NCBI GenBank assembly: GCA_001600055.1
Contig: BCIV01000020.1
Location: 276,309 to 340,308 of the forward strand
Direction of reading: 5' to 3'
DNA: 64,000 nt
Origin: Filobasidium wieringae
Taxonomy: Eukaryota; Basidiomycota; Tremellomycetes; Filobasidiales; Filobasidiaceae
Shown here: positions 1-10,332 of the stretch, piece after piece
How the letters are laid out: each line of letters begins with the position of its first letter
Numbering within the stretch: the first letter of the stretch is position 1
Position numbers and translations under genes: made by a program
Notes under the pieces: generated by a model
Databases searched by the model: none
Seen by the model: the letters and a program-made list of their open reading frames with translations, nothing else
What the model was told of the DNA's origin: nothing

Positions 1-572
1 CATCGATAGAACCCATATCTGACCAAGTATCATCTTCAGGAGAGGAGGAAGAGGAGGAGGGGAAAAGGGAGGTAAGGATCTGTAATTGCGTTTTCAAAGC
101 GGCGATTTTCTAACAAACGCACATCACTTGTAAGCACGAGTAAAGCTTCCTTCTCGACCATAGCCTACTCACGCTTTCGTCTTTTGCGATTGCTAACCGC
201 ACATAGCCAGCATCCTGACTCTTCAACAGCTTGACTTCATCGACTCCCAAGCTCTTGCTAGAATCCCTCTCTTTGACATGCACTCCTCCTTGCGTTCGCG
301 ACTTGATCATTCCCCAGTAGAACTCATCCTTGTTCCTGAAAGCCGCCTTTTCACGTAAACGCTTGAGTCTTTCCTTTTTTGATTTATAATCTCTTGCTCG
401 AAGCACATAATCCTTCTTCTTCTCGAGCAGCCCTAGCTTCGCTCGAGCGAGAGGCTGCGCCCTTTCCTTGTGATTCCGTCGGTGGACCGAGTCTGTGACA
501 AAGTGGAAACTCAGTATGAAGAGGAGTTGGGAGTCTTTCTGCGCACTCACTTCTGATTGACGAGCCTGCCAT
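1..572 (-). CDS. UTP11: UTP11, U3 snoRNA-associated protein of the SSU processome (3' part beyond window)
   Basis: Utp11 is a nucleolar component of the small-subunit processome needed for 18S rRNA maturation. Exons read 551-572, 173-492 and 1-109 on the minus strand. The start MAGSSIRN is completed across the first intron (493-550) and runs into SVHRRNHKERAQP, the family's hallmark N-terminus, followed by LGLLEKKKDYVLRARDY and LKRLREKAAFRNKDEFYWGM, the most conserved Utp11 blocks. The second intron (110-172) joins AKDES to KIAALKTQLQ, after which a Ser-rich and acidic stretch begins. The C-terminal part lies outside the window. The 146-residue reading frame starting with GTG at 550 is an artefact of reading through intron 1. 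Identity is very secure; only the 3' end is missing. Confidence 0.95.
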
Positions 573-740
573 TATGCTGTTGCTTCGTCGCTACACTGAG
601 CTTCGTATGGCGAGGAACCATTCGAACTTTACAAGTCGATCTAGCCATAAAACGTTCTTATCAAACAAAGACCACAAACAAAACAAAAAGGTGTTGCAGA
701 TATCGCGTGGCATTTATCATTATTTCACTTGGGTTTACAG

Positions 741-3027
741 CTACGCAAGCCTATCCTGCAAATACTTGACCAGCTCTTCCCTCTTGATCGTCTCACCTTC
801 AGTTGTACCACCTTCCTTACCCAACTGTTGTCGAACCTTGACGTTCCCGGCTTCTAATTCGCTAGGTCCCAGGATAACGGTGTAAGGGGTTTGGTCCTTG
901 TCACAAGCATCGAATTGCGCGTTTAGCTTAGGCTTAAGCTTGTAACTGAACTCAGCCTACGTGCATAGGAAGAATGGGCACAGGATCAGTTGAAAGGTCA
1001 GGCGTTTATGATAGAGTAGAGCACGAACCTTGATGCCTCCATCCCAAAGCAGCTTGGCCAAAGCCATTCGCTCCTTCAACAACCCGTCTCCACCCATGCT
1101 GACAATATATACCTGCGTCTCCTTGCCTCTAGCCTCCTTCTCTTCCTGTTCCTTTCGCTTTTGTAGCATGATGCTGTAAACTCGCTCGACACCGACTGAA
1201 ACTCCGACACATGGAATCTTTCCCGCCCCCTTCTTTCCTCCCGAAGCTTCGGAGAACATTCCTACGAGCTCGTCGTATCGTCCTCCAGCGGCGATCGAAC
1301 CGACACCGACAGTAGACTCGTCTACCTCTTCCTCCTCCCCGTTAGTTGCGGCCTTCTTCTTTGGTGCCTTAGCAGGTGCAGAAGATGATGCTTCGGCTGG
1401 TACAGCGGGCTGAGTCTTCATACCAGGTGGAGCAGAAGATTGGTGGACCGCCTCGTAAATGATACCGGTATAATAGTCCAATCCTCTTGCAAGACTCATA
1501 TCGAAGGACATCTAGAGCGTTCAGTTGTCGCATCAGCCCCGGTCAAGCGATTTAGGGAGCAGAATGACCAACCTTGTCAAGAACTCCAAAGATGTCAAGG
1601 TAACCAAACAACAACTCCATGTCGGCCAGACCTTGCTGAGCGGACTTGACCTTTGAAAGCTTCTCATCCGACTTTAATCGCTCGAGAAGTTCCCATCCCT
1701 TGCCTTAAGGTTAAAATCCTACTTGATCAGCTCCAACCCCTCTCTTTCCCAATAAAAAGAACATCTGCTCACCCTTCAAGCCAACATATTCCCCAATTCG
1801 ATCAGCAATCTCCCCATCGAGTCCCTTGTCAACCGTCATCTCCTTCCTTACATCCTCCCATGGAGCCTTGTCGAGCTTGTCTACAGCGGAAGAGATAGCT
1901 CGGACCTTATCAGCAGGAACTCCAGCGAGTTCGAAGATTCCGTCAAGGATCTTTCGGTGGTTGAGCTAAATTATGTCGCCCATTCAGTCTTCAGTGTTTT
2001 TTGTGATGCGTAATGCATTACGTACCTTGACGGTGAAGTCACCGATATCTAAAGCCGTCAATGCTTCACACAAGATACAGAGCACTTCAGCATCGGGTAC
2101 CATGGGGTCGAAGGTTCCGGCAATATCGAAATCCTGAAGATGGCCACTGTGAAATCAGCTCTATCGTTACAAAACCGTATATTGAGACAATCTAGCAACT
2201 CACGCATTGGTAGAACTCCCTCATGCGTCCTTTTGACATGACCGGTTGATCCCTTCGGTACACCTTCCCGATATGGTATCGCTTCATCGACGGGTAGACG
2301 GAACCGTACATGGCCAAGAACCGTGCAAATGGTACCTAAAAATAAGAGGATACTCAGTTTCTAGGATCGATACTTTAGGTGCAGGACAAACGTACGGTCA
2401 AATCGTATCGCAAAGAACAGATCTCTCCACCCTGATCTTGCAGATCGTAGATCAACTTGGAATCTTCTCCATACCTGTACATCTCGATTAGCACGTTGTT
2501 TCCCGCTCACAAAGTTTTGATCTGTACTCACTTTCCTGCCAAGATATCTTTAAGCTCGAAGACTGGTGTATCGATCGTGCTAGCTCCATGCTTCAAGAAG
2601 ATACCCTCCAACGTATTGAAGATCTGTTTTCGGAGAAGAGTAGCTGATGGTCCGTGATCTTTGGTTCCCTAGTGTATATACGTGGTGGATGTAAGCTATC
2701 TTGAGTACGCTTGAGACCGGCAGGTCGTATTACCTTAGGGGTCTTCAAGTTCAATTTTCCTTTTCCAGCGTCTTTCTTGTTGGTAGTTTGTCCGGCCTTA
2801 ACCTTCAACGCGAGCATCTCTTTAAGCTCAGCATCGAAAGGCTTCTTCTCTATCTTGAGTTGGGAGATAGCAGCCGCAAGCTCGCCGATTCGAGCCCTCT
2901 CCGCTTCGAATTCAGACATTTTGTTTCGAGTGGAATATGGCTTTTGAGTCAACGGGTATACGGTAGTAAAGCTAGAAATCCGCCGGGCAGTTGAAGCAAA
3001 TCTACTTGAGGCTCTCCAACAGAGCAT
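741..3027 (-). CDS. HTS1: Histidyl-tRNA synthetase, predicted dual mitochondrial/cytosolic forms
   Basis: This class II synthetase charges tRNA-His. Nine exons: 2734-3027, 2532-2668, 2396-2474, 2204-2335, 2026-2133, 1773-1965, 1573-1703, 1029-1511 and 741-956; they sum to 590 codons plus stop. Residues GTKDHGP open the core, [15 protein letters not shown] is motif 2, [13 protein letters not shown] and [13 protein letters not shown] are the HisRS-specific signatures, and the anticodon-binding domain forms the end (QVYIVSMGG to LQDRLA). Between the two HisRS signatures sits a Lys/Ala/Glu-rich insert of about 45 residues. Two in-frame ATGs exist. The first, at 3027, adds 36 residues with several Arg and no Asp or Glu, typical of a mitochondrial presequence; the second, at 2919, gives the 554-residue cytosolic form. 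This matches the known dual use of HTS1 in yeast. Exon phases all agree. Confidence 0.96.
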
Positions 3028-3061
3028 ACAGTTTATCAAGCGTTGTTGAATGAGTCAACAT
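3002..3061 (-). promoter_or_regulatory. Upstream ORF overlapping the mitochondrial start of HTS1
   Basis: An ATG at 3061 opens a 19-codon frame that ends at 3002. It therefore runs over the first HTS1 start (3027) in a different frame but stops 80 bp before the second start (2919). If transcribed, ribosomes using it would miss the mitochondrial start and could reinitiate at the cytosolic one. Whether transcripts extend this far upstream is unknown. Confidence 0.4.
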
Positions 3062-3594
3062 CTAGGTGGACTTTAGTTATTTTGATTGTCAACAAGTGAG
3101 CAATAATACGAATGATGCAAGTCGTGAAAGCGGTTCTCAAAAAGAAGCGCGAGTTGTGTACGTAAGCGCGACTAGAAGTGTTTCAGGTTGGCATTTGGCT
3201 AGATGGAAACTCGGCTGCTCACACATTCGATTGTGAGGCAAAGCTACCATAGGAGACAGTACAGCCTGTTGGATGATCGTGCAGGCCAGATGATCCATGT
3301 GATCTGTGCCCAAATATTCAACTGAGATGATGACATGAATTGCAGACTCTTCACAAAACAATTCCGCGGCTGCTACTTACCCCCTAACAGGGGCTCGTTT
3401 TACCCTTTCCCTAGGTGAAAGGATAGCACGGGGCGCGAATGGTCGATTGCTGGATCTCAAAAGCATATAAGGGCGGTCTCCGCTAGAAATGCTGAGTCTC
3501 TTTCGGGGTTGCGATCGAGTCTACTTCATCGGTAGCGTACCTCCAATCGCCAACCCGACATCGAGCCAACCTTCCAGTCAAATAACCCGCAAGT
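3062..3594. other. Divergent intergenic region, HTS1 and the 3595 gene
   Basis: About 530 bp lie between two divergently transcribed genes and should hold both promoters. The ORFs in it are short and lack family features. I saw no RNA gene or repeat. Confidence 0.6.
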
Positions 3595-4972
3595 ATGCCC
3601 ATCCCCGTCGTATCGCCACCTTCCGCATTCACTCCTATCAAGCCAAATAGTGGTAGTCCAGACCAAACAAAGATAGAAGACGTCATTCTCGGGGAAGCTA
3701 TCCCCACCGCACCTGACGAAGGAGCTCCTAGAAGTAAGTTCAGTTCATTCGATCCTTTGTTGTACATTACATCATCAAAGGACATGGCTTATGTATGATT
3801 GACGATACTCAGTAGAGACCTCAGAAGAGAAAGCTACCAATGTAGTTGAAGCAGAGAAGAAAATGTCTGATTCCAAAGTACCTAAACCTCAGAATCACAG
3901 GAGAAGGGAAGCTGTTGGTGAGCGATCTATATTGAACGTACTTTAACAGAACAGTGATTGAAATAGTGCCACGTTGTCAGCTCCTCACTTCGACTCTCTT
4001 ATGGAAGTTTCTACTCAGCATGAAGCCCATCTCCTAATTCCCGTCAAGTCTTACCCCTTGATCAACTGGAACGTCGCCCTCGCCGGCAAAGGGAACGAGC
4101 TCCAGCCCGTCACGCGTATCGAAAGAGCCACCGGCGCAGCAATCTTGATCCGAAACGTGAAACGTACCATTCATCGCAAGGTCATCCCCGAGCTGGAAGG
4201 GATCGCACGTTTGATGCCGGAGATGCCTGTGGAGTTCAATCAGTTGAATGACAAGCTCGCGGCTATCGCTAGTAAAACGGAGGCGTATGTCTCTAGGCAA
4301 GGCGCGGCTTTGGGAACGAACGCAGCACCTTCGCTGGATGTTTCCAACAGACCTCTTCCTCCGACACCCAAGCTGGAGGATGACGTCAAGGGAAAGCTGC
4401 TGCCTCACGGCTCGGACCTCAAAATCAAGGTCGATGCCAATATGGGCCCAGGTACTCCTGCCCTAGAATCACCCATTACCAAGGGCGAGAAAGGTCAAGG
4501 AGACAAGTCTACCCAAGCGTTCCCTTTCGGAGCATTCGAATCAGGAGCTCAAGGAGTTCTCCCTGTCGTCTCAGAACATCCTGAAACCAAGAAAGAAGGG
4601 GATGCAATGGAGGTCGATGAGCAGATAAAGGAAGCTCATGGTCCTTCAGTTCCTTTCCCCGCTGCTAAGAAAGCTCCGGCTGCCGGGACCGACGATCACA
4701 TCGGATTGCACTTCTGGATCATCGGTCACATAGAAGAAGAATGTATGCGAGCTGTCGAGATGCTCCAAGACTTGATCGACGAGAATATCAATACCTTTGA
4801 GCAATGGGCTCGAGATAACGATTTCGACCCCGCTCAATACGATGAAAAGGAGGATGACGATTCTTCCTCTGACGAAGATGATAAGCCTGACGAAGGCAAC
4901 AAGAAGTCTCACCAGGACGTTATTATGAGGGGCGATGAAGTGAAGGACGCCGGTCCATCTGGAAAAGCTTGA
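3595..4972 (+). CDS. Acidic protein of unknown function
   Basis: Three exons, 3595-3733, 3813 (or 3816)-3917 and 3981-4972, give about 411 residues. I do not recognise the family. The N-terminal 80 residues are Pro/Ser/Lys-rich. A central part of about 110 residues (SYPLINWNVALAGKG to EAYVSRQG) looks folded and helical. A linker rich in Pro, Gly and Lys follows. A second conserved-looking block (HIGLHFWIIGHIEEECMRAV and on to FEQWARDNDFDP) precedes a strongly acidic Asp/Glu/Ser tail. Intron 1 has a tandem acceptor, CAGTAG, so two isoforms differing by one codon (Ile-Glu versus Lys) are possible. The ATG at 3595 is the first in frame. The tail suggests a nuclear or chromatin-linked protein, but that is only a guess. 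Confidence 0.75.
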
Positions 4973-5077
4973 AAATGCGCTCACTGCTCAACTCCGAGCG
5001 TATAAGTATGATGTATGATGTTAGAGATGTATTATCTATGCCACTATTGATACATGCTGGTGGTATGTTCATTATGC

Positions 5078-8000
5078 TTACCATCCCGAGGATAGCTTTT
5101 CTTCTATCGCGATTTCAAGACCTTTGATCACCTGCCTCTCTGTAAATAGACTCGTCATGACGTAGACAACGTTCCCTAAAGGCCTGGAGTGTAGGTTGAA
5201 TGGCGCAAAGGGCGTGGATCCTTCTTCAGTTTGTACAGGAGCTGATGTTCGTAACGAGGTAAGGAAGTCTAAAGCGATAGACGAAGCGTATCCTAGAATT
5301 GTATAAAAGAATAAGAGAGCAGAAACGCCTTGACGGGAAGGGGTACGTACCTCCAAATCCTTCTTGAGCCTCTTCTCTTAGTTCAATGGCTAGTACCGTC
5401 CCCAAGGTCATTACACCTTGTACTTTATCAGACCTGCTGACTCGATCGATGAATTCCCTATCCCAGAAACTCCAAAGCTGAGGCGCCGATGTATTTGCGA
5501 CAGACGATGGCTTCCACAGATCTTGGGCATCCTTCCAGTTACCTTCCCCCTTCTGAGCCGCTTCCTCTTGTTCCTCGACCATTTTTAAGGCAGTCAAAGA
5601 TACATTGCATCCGATGGGATTGGCAGTGTAGCTGTGTCCATGTAGAAGGGCTTCAACCTTCTTCGTAGGGTGTAGGAAAGCATTGAAGATCGAGGCATTG
5701 GCAAGGGTTGTCGACAGCGGAAGAAGACCTCCTGATAAGATCTTTGCATAGACGGCAATGTCAGGGGACGCGCCAAGAACTTGGCAAGCCGCAAGATAGG
5801 AAAGTCGGTGCAGTCCAGAGAACACTGTTTAAATATCATACATCAGTTTAAAGTTGAAATGACCGGGAGGCTCAGACTGACCCTCATCGAAAAGCACTGG
5901 CAAACCTCGCCAATCTTTCTCGTCGATCTGTCCTTGAATTTTGCCCTGCTTGAACAGATCCTCGCTATCTCTGACTGTATCCATAAGAACTCTCTGAAAG
6001 AGTGGGTCTACGAATACCATCCCACCGGCTCCCAAACACATGGGCTCGAGTACCAAAGCGCCAAATTTGCGCTTTTGTCCGGTGACTGGATCAACTTGCT
6101 TGGTCACCATCTCCAGACTGTTTCTGATATGTTTGCGGTAATAGTCGGCAAGATCCGAGTCCAATCTTGAGGCAACGTCGTACACCTCGCTCAGAGACCC
6201 ATATTCCACCGTCCAGATAGATGTCGCAGCTTCTCCCTCACTAGGTCCAACAGAACCCATCATCGGATGTGATGGCCAGTCCAACTTGTTTCCGGTAGAC
6301 TTGACTACTACCTTGCCGTCCTGAACCTTGACTTCGGGAGGAGAGAACCAGAACCCGCGACCCTTGTACCAATCGACAGCTGTGTTGTAGATACCCTGAT
6401 CTGAAGCGTCCATCGATCCGATCTAAGGTCACGACCAATCGTCACTTAGTCTCTGCCTGAATTATTTCTCTACGCACAACTTACAGTGTCACCGTGATAA
6501 CCCCCTTTCAGACCGATAACCCCCACATCCTCTCCAACAACCCCTTCCCATCCATATCTCCTCCCACTCGCTCTCAAAGCCATCTTCAATGCCACCTCCA
6601 TTCCGGTACTGCCATTATCGGAATAGAACACCCTATCCGCCCATCCTTTCCCGACAGTATCCAACAACTTTTCCGCAAGCTGGAGAGCAGGGGCATGTGT
6701 GCCGGAGGGGAAAAGGACGTGACCGTACCGCCCGGCCGCTTCGGCTGCAGCCAGAGTCAGTCGGGGATGTCCATGAGTGTGGGCTTGCCTATACGAAAGC
6801 TAAGATGAGAACGGTCGTATATACGCATCAGTCGGGCTGTGGGACTCACGTGAACCAACTAGCGCTTCCATCGAACAGCGGATTTAACAGACTCTTCGCA
6901 TCTCCATGGGACGTTGTGTTCATTTCTTCCTTATAGTACGCGTCGAAGTTGTCCCCCTTTGCGGAATCGATAACCATCACATCCTCTTCCTTATTGACCT
7001 GTCCACATCGCGTTACCTTTCAGTTCGAGGAAGCAGATTACTGGTTCATTCCAAACTAACCATGCCATGCTGAGTGAACGGCCACCAAATGCTCTTCTGT
7101 GTCCTCGCGGGCATACTCTCCAACTCGCTGATCCTCGCCTCGTGCTTCTCTTCCAATCTTCTAGCGACCTCGCTCATGCGATCTCCCTTGCCCAGAGAAC
7201 CGTCCTCGATAGAATTATACCATTGGAGAAGCTTCTCCGTATCCTCCTCCATCGAAAGACCCGCTTTTTGATGCGGACTGGGGAAAGACCAGAAATCGAT
7301 CCCCCGTTCTTTGAAGTATTCTTGTAGAAATTCGTAGTTTTTGTAATACCCATCTCTGAGCCCCATCACACCTTCCACAGTGTATCCTCTCATTACCAGA
7401 GATTCGTATGCCGAGAGAGTAGTGCTGATCCCTCCGAGCTGAGGGGCAGCAACAAGAATGGTTGGTAACCGGAGAGGTCTCAAGGCATCTGCCTGAGTAA
7501 GAGGAGCGTGAAGAGAAGGGGAGTGGACTCCTCCTGCAGTTTCGAGGTAGAGAGAACCTGGCCCTATTTGAGCTCTAGACTCTGCATAGGTTCGGATTCG
7601 GTCTAGGAGGTGATCGTTGGTTTTTGGGTAATCCTACAGGTAGACACATAAGGTACAATCAACATCACCGGTCGGCAGTCTTTGCATGGTGGAGAGCGTA
7701 CTAGATCAGGAGCTAGAAGTCTAGCAAGATGAGGGCTGACAGGTTCCCTATATTGATAAAGGTTCTTCGTTTGTACCCTGCCTTCAAGATCTTGAGTGAA
7801 TCGATCAACGAAGCTATTCAAGAATGGTCTCGACTCAGTAAAGCTCCAGAGAGACCAGAAGCTTTGTTCAAACTTACGCTGTATCGCTCTCCTCTTGAGG
7901 ACCCGTACTGATAGGTTTCAAATACCATACTTTCTTCTTTCCCTTTGAACCATGCTTCACATCACCAAGTTGTTCTTGCTTGCGGTAAAGTTTTGCAGTC

Positions 8001-8229
8001 GATCGAAGCAGAGATGTGGTCAAAAGTGTTTTCCCGACCTATCCGATACAGTTTATCCATCAGCACAACATGCGATGATTAGCAGGATACAAAGTTACCT
8101 CAGTGTTAGCTAGAGAGATAGGAATATGCTCCGTGTCAGTTGTCGATATCGCACTGATTTGAGAGGGATAAAGCTGAACTCACCACCGAACACTTGCGTC
8201 ACCCTCAGTTTAGGGTATAGCAAGGGCAT
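5078..8229 (-). CDS. Bifunctional dethiobiotin synthetase / DAPA aminotransferase
   Basis: One 861-residue protein carries two successive steps of biotin synthesis. The N-terminal third is dethiobiotin synthetase: P-loop GANTEVGKT near residue 15, ETAGGVHSPS, and LGGISTTLSAYESL. The rest is the PLP-dependent 7,8-diaminopelargonate aminotransferase: WWPFTQHGM, DNGSTGMEVALKMALR, GGYHGDT, FDEVFSGLHRL, and the Schiff-base lysine in YAKILSGG. Ten exons: 8184-8229, 8099-8109, 7878-8038, 7702-7813, 7061-7633, 6850-6998, 6485-6788, 5882-6422, 5351-5824 and 5078-5292. The second exon is only 11 nt and supplies ANTE of the P-loop. The architecture matches the plant and fungal BIO3-BIO1 fusion. No clear presequence precedes the P-loop. 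A GTCACGTGAC palindrome lies about 190 bp upstream of the ATG. Confidence 0.95.
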
Positions 8230-8942
8230 TTTTGAGTCCGCTTAGCGACGCTATCTACCACCTAACGGAAGCTTGCTTGACATGTGTTGGGAAATGGAAG
8301 ATGCTGTTTCCGCAAGACTAGAAATTCACTACGAGTCATGTCACGACTCGATATGTTGAGTTTAGGATGCTATCGCGGAAGCAGCTACCGCTTACTCAAG
8401 TTCCCCAGAAACCACGTCACGTGACTATTCTTTCGGCAGAGACGGGTGTTTCATGTCGAAACACCCAAGAACGCATACATATGGATGACAAGACGAAGCT
8501 GATATCTCGCACTCCAATCTCAACTCTATGATTGCAACTGCCTAGCGGGCTGGTAATCCGGTGGCCGCTGTAGCGACTAGTGTTGGAGGAGTAGGGACCG
8601 AGTTAGTATTTAATGGTTTCGGCAGGAATCGAGCCGAGTTGTAGCTTGTAGAGGTTGTAGCATGCACATGAACTATAATTGGCGGGAACGCTTGGTTCTT
8701 GAGACTGGAGCAACAGAACCACCTAGTTTTCGGCCTCCTTTCAATATTCCCCCTTTTATGCATTTCGAGCCATAGACTAATTGATGAAATCGTCATGATA
8801 GTGTGATATAGAGGTTTTATCGACGCGCCACATCAGATTTTATGTACGAATACACGAGCGCTCAGCGTTGGAACGGGCAGCGGATCTCTGTCTTCAGTCC
8901 CAACTTCGGAAGGTGGCTGAGCTTCAATCCCGCACATGGGAA
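8230..8942. other. Intergenic region upstream of the biotin gene
   Basis: About 710 bp separate the biotin-gene start from the 3' end of the aldolase gene; both genes are on the minus strand. It holds a perfect GTCACGTGAC palindrome at 8416-8425. A minus-strand ORF at 8542-8796 has no recognisable features and is probably chance. Confidence 0.6.
8416..8425. promoter_or_regulatory. CACGTG palindrome in the biotin-gene promoter
   Basis: GTCACGTGAC is the type of site bound by Cbf1/bHLH factors in fungi (RTCACGTG). It sits 187 bp upstream of the ATG at 8229. Similar palindromes occur at about the same distance before UTP12 and before the second hydroxyacid dehydrogenase. Confidence 0.5.
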
Positions 8943-9981
8943 TCATTCAGCTAATGCTTGCTGAAGCGCTGTGTTCATCCATCCTTGCAACGCCTTGACA
9001 TCGCCCCCGCAACCAACCATGTCGAATTTATCGCGGTATGTCTTTCCCTTAATCCCGTCAGGCGCTAAGATCCCTACTTTGATGGATGCTGCGGATGCTG
9101 CGGATCTGATGGTCTCCAAGGCGTCTAAGAACGGTTTCTCAGTATAGTCGGCAGGTGCGTAACCAAGCAGCGACATTGCGAGGTCGTTGGGTCCGATAAA
9201 CACTGCGTCTGTTGGTTGGAACGTGTCCCAGTCAGCGCGTCTACGACTGATCATGCTGGGCTGCAAGGCCATTAGGATGTACTGACCGACGCCAGGGACT
9301 TTGCATATCTCCCCAACATTCCGTAAGCCCTCCAGACTTTCAATTTGGATGATGACCAATATAGAATCGTTAGCGCGTTTAAGATACTGCGGTGTGGTCA
9401 TGCCCAATCCCATCGCAGAGAAAGGCGAACCTTGACCCCGCTGGCCATGAGGAGGAAACCGGGAAGCGGCAACTACCGCAGCTGCTTCTACAGCTGTGTT
9501 CACCATCGGTACCATGATACCGCTAAACCAAGTATGAGCGACTTCACTGAGAGGATTGCATTTACCATACTTACTGCGCTCCAGTATCCAGCGCGCGCTT
9601 GATGAGAGTCGCGTCGACACCTCTGACACGGACGATCGGCGAGACACCACACGATGCAATAGCATTCACACTGTCATGCATATCTGAATCACCTAAATTT
9701 CCTATTACACCGGATGAGTCGACTATGAGCATGTCTAAGGCATCGCTGAGCGTACGACAAGCGCTTACCGTGCTCGCAGTCAACAACGATCCACTATGCA
9801 CGAGGCCATGATATCGGGTGAGACGATCGACAATGATGAGAGATTTTATGCATCTACCGACCTCCCAACCTGTAGCACTGACTAGCCTTGCAGTCCATGC
9901 TGAGGGCAGCATCAGCCAGGTTCCAAGAGAGCAACGACGGGTCTGGAACGCTTGTTTAAGTGCGAGTCGAGGAGTCTGCAT
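8943..9981 (-). CDS. HpcH/HpaI-family class II aldolase
   Basis: The 254-residue product matches metal-dependent pyruvate aldolases of the HpcH/HpaI family, which cleave 2-keto-3-deoxy sugar acids or related hydroxy-oxo acids. Five exons: 9862-9981, 9769-9793, 9575-9692, 9287-9522 and 8943-9208. The second is a 25-nt microexon encoding WIVVDCEH, which carries the active-site His. Other hallmarks are the substrate-binding Arg in RGQGSPF, the metal-binding Glu in IQIES and the metal-binding Asp in IGPNDLA. The last intron (9209-9286) is 78 nt long with no in-frame stop, so an unspliced frame looks open, but splicing restores KVPGVDAVFIGPNDLA exactly. It is transcribed divergently from a Zn2Cys6 regulator, with a CGGA-N5-TCCG site between them. 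The substrate cannot be assigned from sequence. Confidence 0.92.
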
Positions 9982-10332
9982 GATCGAGGAAACGTCTGCT
10001 TTAGTTATGTTGCCTTTCGATCTTCGTTAGGCGATCCAAGCTACAAGCCATGTCCAATACACAAGGGACGATACTGCATGTGATGTACGATATATATGAT
10101 CTACGCGAACTGTATAACGTAGAGTTTGTCCACGGAAGTACAGCCGGAAGGTGCTCCGAGCGAGATCGGATGTATTCCGAGGTTTTCGGGATAGAGCATA
10201 ACGTTATTTCGGCGGCCGAAACGAACACAATCTAACTATGTTCATCCATGGCCATGATTGTCACTCGTAATTCAAAGTCAGAGGTACGGATCCCGGGACA
10301 CACAACAGCCTATAGACTTAGTTCCGCCAGCA
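9982..10332. promoter_or_regulatory. Bidirectional promoter, aldolase and Zn2Cys6 regulator
   Basis: This 351-bp region lies between divergent start codons. Besides the 13-bp site at 10167-10179 it contains CGG-N8-CCG at 10145-10158 and the inverted repeat TTTCGG/CCGAAA with a 3-bp spacer at 10207-10221. Such CGG pairs are the usual half-sites of Zn2Cys6 dimers, so autoregulation is plausible. Confidence 0.6.
10167..10179. promoter_or_regulatory. Predicted Zn2Cys6 operator CGGA-N5-TCCG, copy 1
   Basis: The site reads CGGATGTATTCCG, a palindrome of CGGA and TCCG with a 5-bp spacer. It lies between the aldolase and the regulator. The same arrangement recurs at 15077-15089 and 17999-18011. Confidence 0.55.

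Noticed and set aside
8542..8796. 84-residue minus-strand ORF
   Set aside because: No codon bias, domain or splice context; it lies in the region upstream of the biotin gene.
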